The notes below the pieces were generated by a model. That model did no database searches, was not told where the DNA came from, and worked only from the letters and a program-made list of their open reading frames with translations. Shown here in pieces: positions 37,013 to 44,628 of a stretch of DNA of 64,000 nucleotides. Position 1 is the stretch's first letter, and every line of letters starts with the position of its first letter. Source of the DNA: Fimbriimonas ginsengisoli Gsoil 348 (GTDB lineage: Bacteria; Armatimonadota; Fimbriimonadia; Fimbriimonadales; Fimbriimonadaceae); contig NZ_CP007139.1 in the NCBI RefSeq assembly GCF_000724625.1, positions 5,167,763 through 5,231,762 of the forward strand, in the 5' to 3' direction. A program made the position numbers and the translations under genes.

Positions 37013-37162
37013 CTACTTTGACCTTTCGGGACCTCCCTGAGCAACGTCAAGCGGCTCAAAAAGCGCTAACTCTCGCTCCTGATTTCGAATGCTCTTTATA
37101 ACCGTAGCGATTGCACCCGTTGCCGCAACGGCTATGACCCCCGTAATCCACAATAATTCCAT
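37013..37162 (-). CDS. Small membrane protein, 49 aa, upstream of ABC exporter
   Basis: Open frame of 49 residues starting MELLWITGVIAVAATG: one membrane helix then a charged tail (KSIRNQERELALFEPLD). It has a strong ribosome site (GGGAG six bases before the ATG) and its stop lies 4 bases before the exporter's GTG, as in an operon. The family is unknown; it may be a transporter-associated microprotein. Confidence 0.6.
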   Translation of the reverse strand: MELLWITGVIAVAATGAIATVIKSIRNQERELALFEPLDVAQGGPERSK

Positions 37163-37571
37163 CGGCTTCTCCCGGGCGCGATTACCCAAGGATTGTTATC
37201 GGCTCGGCCTCCAAGTTCAGAAGGGCTAGTTCTGAAAATGATCTAGTTAGCGTTGCCGATAACGAACCGTTTATCGGCCCGCGTCACTCTCCTCTCCGTC
37301 AGAACGCGCGTGCCTTTAGCCGCGGTTCAAGGTTCTACCGGGAATAAATCCCCGGGCTACGGGTGAATCTGTTTTGTCAACGTGCTTTTGGACCACGGCC
37401 GCGATTGGGAACTTCAGCAGCCCTACCTGGTGGGCGGCAGGAGGAGAATCTGAAGGACTCAGGCCGCTTTGCCAGAACGAGAGAGGGGTCGACCGAGTCG
37501 ATTGCCTTCTACCGTGTGGATCGGCGGTCTCCATCGCTGTAGCAACGAAGGGAGACAAGTACAATTTCAAT
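37163..37571. other. 409-bp gene-free region upstream of metH, with one repeat
   Basis: Holds the promoter region of the exporter operon, a palindromic repeat (37314-37364) and about 200 bases of GC-rich leader before metH. The leader stays open in the metH frame from 37374 but does not resemble a protein domain. It can form several hairpins; I could not match it to a SAM, SAH or cobalamin riboswitch consensus. Confidence 0.5.
37314..37364. repeat. Palindromic repeat, TTTAGCCGCGGTTCAAGG type, copy 1
   Basis: Shares CTTTAGCCGCGGTTCAAGG, TTCTACCGGG, ATAAATCC and CGGGCTACGGG, in the same order, with 62906-62970. This copy lacks the left CCCGTAGCCCG arm. Confidence 0.85.
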
Positions 37572-39512
37572 ATGGAATCGCCACTTCTCGATGCCTTGGC
37601 CGAGCGCGTTTTGGTATACGACGGGGCGATGGGAACCCAGATCCAAGGGGCGGCGCTGGCGAACCGAGATTTTACGCTCGTGCCTCAGCCGCACTACTCG
37701 CAGAAGGTTCGCGAGGCGGCGGAACGAGTCGGCGATAAACCGCTCGATGGGTGCAACGAGATCCTGGTGCTTACCCGTCCGGACGTCGTCGAGAATATCC
37801 ACGGCGCCTACCTCGAGGTCGGCGCGGATCTGATCGAGACGAACACGTTCGGGGCCACCTCCATCGTGCTCGCCGAATACGGAATTTCGGAGCTGGTGTA
37901 CGACATCTCGCTAGAGGCCGCCCGGTGCGCCCGGCGCGCGGCCGACCGGTACACCACCGCCGCCAAACCTCGGTTCGTAGTAGGGGCGATCGGTCCGGGA
38001 ACCAAGCTCGTTTCATTGGGACAGACGACCTGGCAGGAGTTGGAGGACACCTACGCGGACGGCTTCCGTGGCCTACTCGAAGGCGGCTCCGACGCGCTCC
38101 TCCTAGAGACGCTGCAAGACCTCCTGATGGTCAAAGCCACCATCGTCGCCGCGGAGCGCGCCATGGCCGAGACTGGGCGTCAAGTGCCGCTCTTCGTCCA
38201 AGTGACCATGGAGCAGACCGGCACGATGTTGTTGGGATCGGAAATGGCGGCGGCGCTCAATATGATCGAAGCGTTTCCGTCGGTGAAGGCATTCGGGCTC
38301 AACTGCGCGACCGGGCCGGTGGAGATGACCTCTCACATCCGGTTCCTGGGCCAGAACTCGACCCGTCCCCTCGCCGTGCAACCGAACGCCGGTCTACCCG
38401 TGATGGAAGCCGGTCAGGCGAGGTACAAGCTGACTCCGGAAGAGCTGGCCGAGCATCATGTTCGCTTCGTGACCGAACACGGAGTTGCGCTGGCGGGCGG
38501 ATGCTGCGGCACCACCCCGGCACATATTAAGGCGGTCGCCGAAGCGGTCGGCGGCCGGTCCCATACCGCGGATTGCCACTGGCGTCGGGTGCGGCACCTG
38601 TTCCCCGGTTTCGACTTTACGATGAAGACGGACGATCAAGCGAGCGCCTTGTCCCTCGTGGGTTGCTCCAGCCTATACACGTTCCAGCCGTACGAGCAAG
38701 ATAATTCGTTCCTCATCGTGGGGGAAAAGACCAACGCCAACGGCTCTCGCGCATTTCGCGATCTACTGGCCGCCGAAAACTGGGAAGGGTTGACCGAGCT
38801 CGCCCGCGAGTTGGAGGGCGAAGGCTCCCACGTCCTCGATGTCTGCACCGCGTACGTAGGGCGGGACGAGAAGCGCGACATGACGACGCTGCTCAGCTAC
38901 TACAACCGGCACATCACGGTGCCGCTCATGATCGACTCGACCGAGGTACCGGTCGTCGAAGCCGCGCTCAAGTGCCTCGCCGGCAAGCCGATCGTGAACT
39001 CGATCAACTTCGAAGATGGCGAATCGAGAACGGAAAAGGTGCTGGGACTGTGCCGCAAATATGGCGCGGCCGTGGTCGCCTTGACCATCGACGAGGACGG
39101 GATGGCGAAGTCGGCCGAGAAGAAGGTCGAGGTCGCCGAGCGCCTCCTCGCCCGCACCCGTGCCGCCGGCCTGCCCGACCACGACGTCTTTCTCGACTGT
39201 TTAACGTTCACCCTGGGATCGGGAGACGAGGAATTTCGAGAGTCGGCGGTGGCGACGCTCGACGCGATCGAGGAGATACGAAAGCGACATCCCGGTGTCA
39301 ACACCATCCTCGGCGTCTCCAACGTAAGCTTCGGCCTCAAGCCCGCGCTCCGCCAGATCCTGAACTCCGCCTTCCTCCACTACGCCCGCGAAGTCGGCCT
39401 AACGAGCGCCATCGTCCACTTCAGCAAGATCCGTCCGGAGCACCAGATCGAAGCCGACGTCTGGCAAATCGCGAGCGACCTTGTGTTCGATCGCCGCCGC
39501 TACGCCGCCTAA
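37572..39512 (+). CDS. metH: Methionine synthase modules 1-2 (homocysteine and folate domains only)
   Basis: A 646-residue protein with the homocysteine-binding barrel (LVYDGAMGTQIQ, DLIETNTFGA, zinc cysteines in FGLNCATGP and GGCCGTTPAHI) and the methyltetrahydrofolate barrel (FLIVGEKTNANGSRAFRD, IDSTEVPVVEAALKCL). It ends after the folate domain, so the cobalamin-binding and reactivation modules of full MetH (about 1200 residues) are missing and must be supplied by another gene, as in split MetH systems such as Thermotoga. The ATG at 37572 follows GGGAGA at a rather long distance; the upstream open frame is not domain-like. A palindromic repeat begins directly after the stop. Confidence 0.92.
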   Translation: MESPLLDALAERVLVYDGAMGTQIQGAALANRDFTLVPQPHYSQKVREAAERVGDKPLDGCNEILVLTRPDVVENIHGAYLEVGADLIETNTFGATSIVLAEYGISELVYDISLEAARCARRAADRYTTAAKPRFVVGAIGPGTKLVSLGQTTWQELEDTYADGFRGLLEGGSDALLLETLQDLLMVKATIVAAERAMAETGRQVPLFVQVTMEQTGTMLLGSEMAAALNMIEAFPSVKAFGLNCATGPVEMTSHIRFLGQNSTRPLAVQPNAGLPVMEAGQARYKLTPEELAEHHVRFVTEHGVALAGGCCGTTPAHIKAVAEAVGGRSHTADCHWRRVRHLFPGFDFTMKTDDQASALSLVGCSSLYTFQPYEQDNSFLIVGEKTNANGSRAFRDLLAAENWEGLTELARELEGEGSHVLDVCTAYVGRDEKRDMTTLLSYYNRHITVPLMIDSTEVPVVEAALKCLAGKPIVNSINFEDGESRTEKVLGLCRKYGAAVVALTIDEDGMAKSAEKKVEVAERLLARTRAAGLPDHDVFLDCLTFTLGSGDEEFRESAVATLDAIEEIRKRHPGVNTILGVSNVSFGLKPALRQILNSAFLHYAREVGLTSAIVHFSKIRPEHQIEADVWQIASDLVFDRRRYAA

Positions 39513-39567
39513 CCGTGGCACGGGCGGCCAGCCCGAGATACCCACGGGCGAGCCGCCCGTGCCACGG
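39513..39567. repeat. GTGGCACGGGCGG palindrome, long form
   Basis: Starts at the base after the metH stop. Outer arms CCGTGGCACGGGCGG and its complement enclose GCCCGAGATACCCACGGGCG. A shorter form of the same arms is at 40592 and inside murC. Confidence 0.9.
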
Positions 39568-39602
39568 CCATAGGGGCGCGTCGTACGGGGTACCCTCCTC
39601 GC

Positions 39603-40286
39603 ATGCAGATTTGTTTGGTTCTGCTTCCGCTCGTGACGATGCAGGGTGGGAAGCTTCAGATTACCGACACTAAGGTCGGAAAGGGCGCGCCGGCTCAGGC
39701 GGGCGATTACCTCACGATGGACTACACCGGCACACTCATGAACGGGAAGAAGTTCGACTCCTCGATCGGACGCGCGCCGTTCAGCTTCGTCCTGGGCGGC
39801 GGAGAGGTCATCAAGGGGTGGGACCAGGGGATCAAAGGGATGCGGGTTGGCGGAAAGCGAACCCTGATTATTCCTTCGGCCCTCGGCTACGGCGATGTCG
39901 GCGCAGGCGCGGATATTCCGCCCAAGTCGACGCTCAAGTTCACCGTCGAACTCCGCAAGATCACGCGGGTGAAGAAGCAGATCCTCAAGGCGGGCCACGG
40001 ACGCTCGGTCCAGGCGGGCGATTCCGTGCAGGTCCACTACATCGGCAAGCTCACCGACGGCAAGAAATTCGACAGCAGCTACGACCGTGGCCAACCGATG
40101 CCGGTCACCGTGGGACGCGGAGTCATTCCGGGGTTCACCATGGGACTTCTCGGAATGAAGGAAGGGGAAAAGCGGCGCGTGACGATTCCGTCTGCGCTTG
40201 GCTATGGCGAACGGGGCGCCGGCGGCGTGATTCCTCCGAACGCGGACTTGGTCTTCGACCTGGAGATCGTGGGGATCAGCCGATGA
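39603..40286 (+). CDS. Tandem-FKBP peptidyl-prolyl isomerase
   Basis: A 227-residue protein made of two FKBP domains (about 15-118 and 120-226) with repeated marks YTGTLMNGKKFDSS / YIGKLTDGKKFDSS and ALGYGDVGAGADIPP / ALGYGERGAGGVIPP. It catalyses cis-trans isomerisation of prolyl bonds and helps proteins fold. A short hydrophobic N-terminus (MQICLVLLPLVTMQ) may be a weak export signal. The stop overlaps a third, single-domain FKBP gene (ATGA). Confidence 0.93.
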   Translation: MQICLVLLPLVTMQGGKLQITDTKVGKGAPAQAGDYLTMDYTGTLMNGKKFDSSIGRAPFSFVLGGGEVIKGWDQGIKGMRVGGKRTLIIPSALGYGDVGAGADIPPKSTLKFTVELRKITRVKKQILKAGHGRSVQAGDSVQVHYIGKLTDGKKFDSSYDRGQPMPVTVGRGVIPGFTMGLLGMKEGEKRRVTIPSALGYGERGAGGVIPPNADLVFDLEIVGISR

Positions 40287-40588
40287 TCAAGATCGAAGAA
40301 CTCGGCCCCGGAACGGGCGAGCCCGCGAAGTCCGGCCAAAAGGTCGAGCTGAAGTACCGTGGGACTTTCCCGGATGGCAAGGAGTTTGACAAAGGAAGCT
40401 TCAGCTTCGTGCTCGGCTCCGGCCAAGTCATTCAGGGATTCGACCTCGGCGTCATGGGGATGACCGTCGGCCAAAAGCGACGCATCACCGTTCCGCCGGA
40501 GATGGGCTACGGCTCCCGCGGCGCCGGAAGCGCCGTCCCCCCCAACGCCACCCTAATCTTCGAACTAGAAGTCCTGCGGATCTCGTAG
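40283..40588 (+). CDS. Single-domain FKBP peptidyl-prolyl isomerase
   Basis: A 101-residue minimal FKBP (KYRGTFPDGKEFDKGSFSF, GFDLGVMGMTVGQKRR, GYGSRGAGSAVPPNATLIFE). It overlaps the tandem-FKBP gene by ATGA and lacks a signal peptide, so it may be the cytosolic member of the pair. It probably arose from its neighbour by duplication. Confidence 0.93.
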   Translation: MIKIEELGPGTGEPAKSGQKVELKYRGTFPDGKEFDKGSFSFVLGSGQVIQGFDLGVMGMTVGQKRRITVPPEMGYGSRGAGSAVPPNATLIFELEVLRIS

Positions 40589-40591
40589 CCC

Positions 40592-40622
40592 CCGTGGCAC
40601 GGGCGGCTCGCCCGTGCCACGG
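40592..40622. repeat. GTGGCACGGGCGG palindrome, short form
   Basis: CCGTGGCACGGGCG, loop GCT, then CGCCCGTGCCACGG: 31 bases, 14-bp stem. Lies 3 bases after the FKBP stop and directly before the rpsT terminator. Confidence 0.9.
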
Positions 40623-40630
40623 AGAAAAAG

Positions 40631-40661
40631 AATAGCCCGAGCGCTTTGCGCTCGGGCTATT
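40631..40661 (-). terminator. Rho-independent terminator of rpsT
   Basis: 14-bp perfect stem AATAGCCCGAGCGC with a 3-base loop; the minus strand continues with TTCTTTTT. It may also stop the FKBP transcript from the other side. Confidence 0.88.
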
Positions 40662-40682
40662 TACTTTGGAATCCGTACCGCT

Positions 40683-40967
40683 TTAGGCAGTTGCCACAAC
40701 TTTCGCTTTGGCCTTGTTGGCGGCTTTGGCGATGCGGGACTTGCGGCGGGCGGCTTGGTTCTTGTGGATGATGCCTCGCTGAGAAGCCTTGTCCAGGGCG
40801 CTCACCGCGGCGACGAGCGCGCTCTGCGCGACTTCGGGGGTGCCGGCAGTGGCGGCCACTCGCGCCTTCTTGACATACGTCTTCAGCGCGCTCCTGGTCG
40901 CGAGGTTGCGTACGCGCCGCTTTGCGCTTCGGCGCAGGTCCTTTTTGCTTGATTTCGTATTCGCCAT
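40683..40967 (-). CDS. rpsT: 30S ribosomal protein S20
   Basis: Small basic protein of the 30S body. The 94 residues start MANTKSSKKDLRRSAKRRVR and carry KASQRGIIHKNQAARRKSRI, the S20 signature. It lies downstream of a gene of unknown function on the same strand with a hairpin between, and is followed by a terminator. No clear ribosome site precedes the ATG. Confidence 0.97.
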   Translation of the reverse strand: MANTKSSKKDLRRSAKRRVRNLATRSALKTYVKKARVAATAGTPEVAQSALVAAVSALDKASQRGIIHKNQAARRKSRIAKAANKAKAKVVATA

Positions 40968-40983
40968 GGCTTGTGAGTTTGAG

Positions 40984-40989
40984 AGTATA
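40984..40989 (-). promoter_or_regulatory. Candidate -10 element of rpsT
   Basis: TATACT on the minus strand, 16 bases before the ATG. It would give a leader of about 10 bases without a ribosome site; the -35 region is poor. Confidence 0.3.
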
Positions 40990-41000
40990 CCTCGGGTTCG

Positions 41001-41019
41001 GGCTCAGGCATCCTGAGCC
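41001..41019. other. Short hairpin between the 605-aa gene and rpsT
   Basis: GGCTCAGG, loop CAT, CCTGAGCC: perfect 8-bp stem without a T-run, in the 65-base gap. It could attenuate read-through or protect mRNA ends. Confidence 0.45.
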
Positions 41020-41032
41020 CGTAGTGGTCCGC

Positions 41033-42850
41033 TTATTTCTTGACGAACTTCCGCTTCGTTTTGTCGAAGCCGAGCTCCACCTTCTTCGCGTCGAAGTGCC
41101 AGACCGGCGAACCGGAGCGCTGATAGAAGCACTGGTAGCTCGACAGGAGCGAGGCGATGAGCCGGCGGGAAGAGCGGCGGACGACATTGATCTCCGCGAG
41201 AATGGTGAGGTAGTCGGCGCCCTTCGGCCAGTGGGCCATCACTTCGATCAGAAGGTCGAGCGTGCTCTTCCCTTCCGAAGTGACGCCGAGCTGACGAAGC
41301 TCTTCCATTCGCTGGGCCGAGATGTAGACGACGGGATCCGGCTGATCCAGCCACTCGAACTCGAGGACGTTCGCCTTGTTGGTCTTCGTAAGGGTGAAGA
41401 CCGCGCCGCTCTCCACCGGCTGCTCATACCACCAGTCGAGGAATCCGTACAGCAGGCGAGCGTCGTGGTTCGCCCAGATCTGAAGCTCGCGGCCGGTTGG
41501 ATCGTAGGCGATGATCTCCTGGATCTTCGGTTCTGCGCTCAGCCAGCCGGTCGGGATCTGAGCCATCGGGAAGGTGCCGAGCTCGCGGTGGATCGATTTC
41601 AGAACGAGGCGAACCTGCTCCGGCATCGTCTTGGGGGCTGGCTGAATATCCTCGTCGAGGACGTCGGTGGCCAGCGGGTGCTGAAGAAGCTTGCGGAGGG
41701 AGGAGCTGAGGCCGTCGTCCGTGAGCTCGACGTCGATCGGGTCGCCCTCTTCGCTCGTCTGGTCGCTCTTGGTGAATTGGAACGGCTCAGGAACTTCCAG
41801 GATGTACTCGGGGAAGTCCCCTTTCCGCCGGAATCGGTCTCCACCGACCCACTGAAGCTGATCCTGACCGCGCAGCGCCGCCATGATGTTCGCCATGTCG
41901 TCGGGGAACGTCTTGTTGCTCAGCGTAATCTCGTAGTTCTCTTCGAGCAGACGAGTGGCGGTGGTGGTGTTCTCGTTGGCAAGCACCTTGGCGACGAGCT
42001 TGTCGACATCTTCCGGCTTGACCTCGATCGGCTGAACGTCCTCGACCTCGACCGTCGGCGCGAGCCGCTCGGCGAGGCGGATCGCGTTCGAAATCCACTT
42101 CTTAGCATCCGCTTCCGGATACAGAACGCCGTCCGGCGCGAACACGTAACCGGGTACCGAAATGGCGTCGGCGTAGAACTGTCGCGCGTCGAACATCAGG
42201 ACCGTCTTCGGGTCCGGACGGTTGAGCGCCGCATAAGCGACCGCGCCGAGCACCTTAAGGCGGATCGGAGCCGCGATTCGCACGGCGTCGGCGATCGCCG
42301 CCGGGTCGCGGAAATTGATGTTGGCAAGCTTTGCCTGCGCGCCGTCGAACTCTTCGCGGGTGATTCCGTTCAGCGCGAGCGCGCGGTCCAGCTTCTGGTC
42401 GATCGCCTCAAAGCCCCACTGGGTGAGCGAGACATGATCGTCGCCCGTGACCACGAACGGCCAGTCGTACTTTGCGATTCGGCGAACCGTCGGCTCGACC
42501 TCCTCGGCGGGTAGCTGGCGGATTCGACCGATCTCGGTTACGAGAACGCTCATCGGCATCGGACCGCCGAAACCGTGCAGAACGACCGCCATCGCCTCGG
42601 CAAACGGCCGGCCCTGGCCGAGAAGGCGCGAGGCAGGAATCCATTTTCGCTCGTGGTAGGCGAACCGGTCGGGGTTCGATGCAAGGAGCGAGCGCACGGT
42701 GGCGAGGCCGATCCCGGCCCCGGAGAGCCGATCTGCGAGCTCGCCGAGCTTAACGGCGGACTCCATATCGGTTAGCTGCTCGAGGATCAAGCGATCGACG
42801 TAGGATCGCGCAAACTGTTCTTCCGGCTTAATAGGACTCGGTTTCGCCAA
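41033..42850 (-). CDS. Unknown 605-aa protein with winged-helix-like start
   Basis: I do not recognise the family. The soluble 605-residue protein begins with a helix-turn-helix-like segment (residues about 18-65: MESAVKLGELADRLSGAG, LATVRSLLASNPDRFAYHER), of the kind found in small winged-helix domains that end in a YHER/W strand. A second similar segment follows (MPMSVLVTEIGRIRQLPAEE), and a third may lie near the C-terminus (DYLTILAEINVVRRSSRRLI). The middle is acidic (VEVEDVQPIEVKPEDVDKLV). A nucleic-acid role is inference only. It is transcribed towards rpsT. Confidence 0.7.
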   Translation of the reverse strand: MAKPSPIKPEEQFARSYVDRLILEQLTDMESAVKLGELADRLSGAGIGLATVRSLLASNPDRFAYHERKWIPASRLLGQGRPFAEAMAVVLHGFGGPMPMSVLVTEIGRIRQLPAEEVEPTVRRIAKYDWPFVVTGDDHVSLTQWGFEAIDQKLDRALALNGITREEFDGAQAKLANINFRDPAAIADAVRIAAPIRLKVLGAVAYAALNRPDPKTVLMFDARQFYADAISVPGYVFAPDGVLYPEADAKKWISNAIRLAERLAPTVEVEDVQPIEVKPEDVDKLVAKVLANENTTTATRLLEENYEITLSNKTFPDDMANIMAALRGQDQLQWVGGDRFRRKGDFPEYILEVPEPFQFTKSDQTSEEGDPIDVELTDDGLSSSLRKLLQHPLATDVLDEDIQPAPKTMPEQVRLVLKSIHRELGTFPMAQIPTGWLSAEPKIQEIIAYDPTGRELQIWANHDARLLYGFLDWWYEQPVESGAVFTLTKTNKANVLEFEWLDQPDPVVYISAQRMEELRQLGVTSEGKSTLDLLIEVMAHWPKGADYLTILAEINVVRRSSRRLIASLLSSYQCFYQRSGSPVWHFDAKKVELGFDKTKRKFVKK

Positions 42851-42981
42851 AGGGTTTCCTCACGCGCCGCCACATGCACGGCGCAACCTCCTATTATGAC
42901 CGTTTTAAGGGCTCCAATGCCATAACAAAGCGGCACCCGGGGCGATCGTTTCGCGTACCATGAAATAAGGTCTGCCAACTT

Positions 42982-43659
42982 ATGAATCGCCGCCGCGCAT
43001 TTACCCTTATCGAGCTCCTCGTCGTGATCGCGATTATCTCGATCTTGGCCGGCATCCTGTTCCCGGTCTTCGCGCGGGCCAAGGCGGCAGCCAAAAAGAC
43101 GCAGTGCCTCAGCAATTTAAAACAAATCGGCAGCGCGATCGCGCTCTACATGAACGATGCCGACGGTGTTTTTCCGCACGCATTGGATGCCTCGGACAAG
43201 TTCACTCCTCAAATCTGGGATGCATTCCCCGAGTTTCGCGCGCGAATTCCCCACATGCCTATGCTGCATGAGGTGCTGCAGCCGTATCTAAAGAACCTCG
43301 AGGTGTTCCACTGCCCGTCCGATACGGGAACGCGAATGCTGGACAGCCATCCCGACACCGAGTTTGTGACCTCGCCGAGCATGTTCAAGATGTACGGGTC
43401 GAGCTACTTCTTCCGCACCGAGATCGCTTTTAAGGCGTTTACCGATACCAGCTTCCGCCTTCCTGCCGACGTCAACGTTCTATTCGACGGCGGCGGCCAC
43501 TGGCATGGGGACGGGCGGGCGCTGGAGATGGGCGACGTTAACAGCGGCAACTACCTTCCGCTCCTGCACAGCTACCGCTACAACACCCTGTTCGGAGATT
43601 TTCACGTTAAGACCCTTACCCGCGACGCTTTGATGCTGTCGTGGAGCTCCGAGTTGTAA
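42982..43659 (+). CDS. Prepilin-like protein (DUF1559-like)
   Basis: A 225-residue pseudopilin with N-terminus RRRAFTLIELLVVIAIISIL and the family stretch AKKTQCLSNLKQIGSAIALY, then CPSD and a late FGDFHVKTLT in place of the H-X9-DG motif. Same type as the gene at 5925, about 35% alike by eye. The C-terminal DG motif is degraded. It stands alone between a gene of unknown function and a secreted protein. Confidence 0.9.
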   Translation: MNRRRAFTLIELLVVIAIISILAGILFPVFARAKAAAKKTQCLSNLKQIGSAIALYMNDADGVFPHALDASDKFTPQIWDAFPEFRARIPHMPMLHEVLQPYLKNLEVFHCPSDTGTRMLDSHPDTEFVTSPSMFKMYGSSYFFRTEIAFKAFTDTSFRLPADVNVLFDGGGHWHGDGRALEMGDVNSGNYLPLLHSYRYNTLFGDFHVKTLTRDALMLSWSSEL

Positions 43660-43726
43660 AGCGCCCGATCCTGGGGCTATCCGTTGTCGTCCAACTTCCT
43701 AAAGCCGACGGTTTTTGGAGAGCAGG

Positions 43727-44494
43727 ATGATAAAGTTCGTATCGATATTGGCAGCGGCCCTAGTGACAGGGCTCTCGTATGGGCAGGCGGTCGTTCTTAC
43801 CGGGAGCGGCGGGTACGGATGGGATTCCCCGTACAATAAGCTGTACAACCGGAACCGGCAGGTGATGTTCACCGGCAAGGTGACCGGCAAATTGAAGGCG
43901 CCCCCGATGACCGGGATGGCCGAAGGAGTCTCGCTGCTGGTGAAGACGCCGAAGAGCGGAACCATTCAAGTCGAAGTCGGCCCAAGTTGGTTTGTGGCCA
44001 GCCAGGTTGCAAAGATCAATGTCGGTGACAAAGTTCGCGTGATCGGCTCCCGCGCGACGGTCAATGGAGATTCCGTGGTGCTGGCCCGGCAGATCGTTAA
44101 CACTAAAACGACCCGGGTGTTGACGCTTCGCGACATGAACGGCGCGCCGTACTGGTCGGCGAACCGAGGAGCGGTGGTGGCCCAGGTCCCCACCAATGCC
44201 ATCGGCGGAACGATCTTGTCGTCAAACACTTTCAATATCAATGGAACGGACCTGGTCGGCTACGTAGTGCAGACCCCTGACGGCAACGTGAACGTGGTGA
44301 CCGCTCCGCAGTGGTACATGGACCGCCAAGACTACGTCCTCCAACCCGGTGCGTATGTGCAGGTTGTGGGAACCCGAACACCGTATCAAGCCGGAGCATA
44401 CGTCACCGTCGCGGACTCGCTCTACACCGGCAACAACACCTTCATCTTCCGAAATGACGGCGTTCCGATCTGGGGTGGATGGGGCGGCCGCTGA
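43727..44494 (+). CDS. Secreted protein with two OB-like domains
   Basis: A 255-residue exported protein. Signal peptide MIKFVSILAAALVTGLSYG. Two similar units follow: VTGKLKAPPMTGM... PSWFVASQVAKINVGDKVRV... LTLRDMNGAPYW, and GGTILSSNTF... PQWYMDRQDYVLQPGAYVQV... FIFRNDGVPIWGG. Each unit ends with a strand reading (L/F)R-D/N-(x)G-xPxW. The pattern resembles small bacterial OB-fold domains that include a WY and a GD.V.V.G stretch; function unknown. GGAG six bases before the ATG at 43727 fixes the start. Confidence 0.75.
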   Translation: MIKFVSILAAALVTGLSYGQAVVLTGSGGYGWDSPYNKLYNRNRQVMFTGKVTGKLKAPPMTGMAEGVSLLVKTPKSGTIQVEVGPSWFVASQVAKINVGDKVRVIGSRATVNGDSVVLARQIVNTKTTRVLTLRDMNGAPYWSANRGAVVAQVPTNAIGGTILSSNTFNINGTDLVGYVVQTPDGNVNVVTAPQWYMDRQDYVLQPGAYVQVVGTRTPYQAGAYVTVADSLYTGNNTFIFRNDGVPIWGGWGGR

Positions 44495-44518
44495 TCTTGT
44501 ACGCCGTAGGCTTCACAC

Positions 44519-44622
44519 GTGGCACTGGCTTCCAGCCAGTGGGTCCCAAGGGCATCTTGCCCTTGGCCCTCTAGCACGACCAGGATGGTCGTGATACACA
44601 CGGGCTGGAAGCCCGTGCCACG
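44519..44622. repeat. Composite palindromic repeat (four hairpins), copy B
   Basis: CACTGGCTTCCAGCCAGTG (44523-44541), GGTCCCAAGGGCATCTTGCC (from 44542), ACGACCAGGATGGTCGT (44576-44592) and CACGGGCTGGAAGCCCGTG (44599-44617), in the same order as copy A at 5798. It fills the gap between convergent genes and ends 7 bases from the smc stop. Confidence 0.85.
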
Positions 44623-44628
44623 CTACGT

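Noticed and set aside
35753..37021. Long plus-strand open frame (422 codons) opposite the ABC exporter
   Set aside because: It is the antisense of a clear coding sequence; the translation is low-complexity (His/Asp/Arg-rich) and has no domain.
37372..37571. Cobalamin or SAM riboswitch upstream of metH
   Set aside because: The conserved B12 box (AGYCAGGAGACCTGCC) and the SAM-I core could not be found; only general GC-rich hairpins are present.
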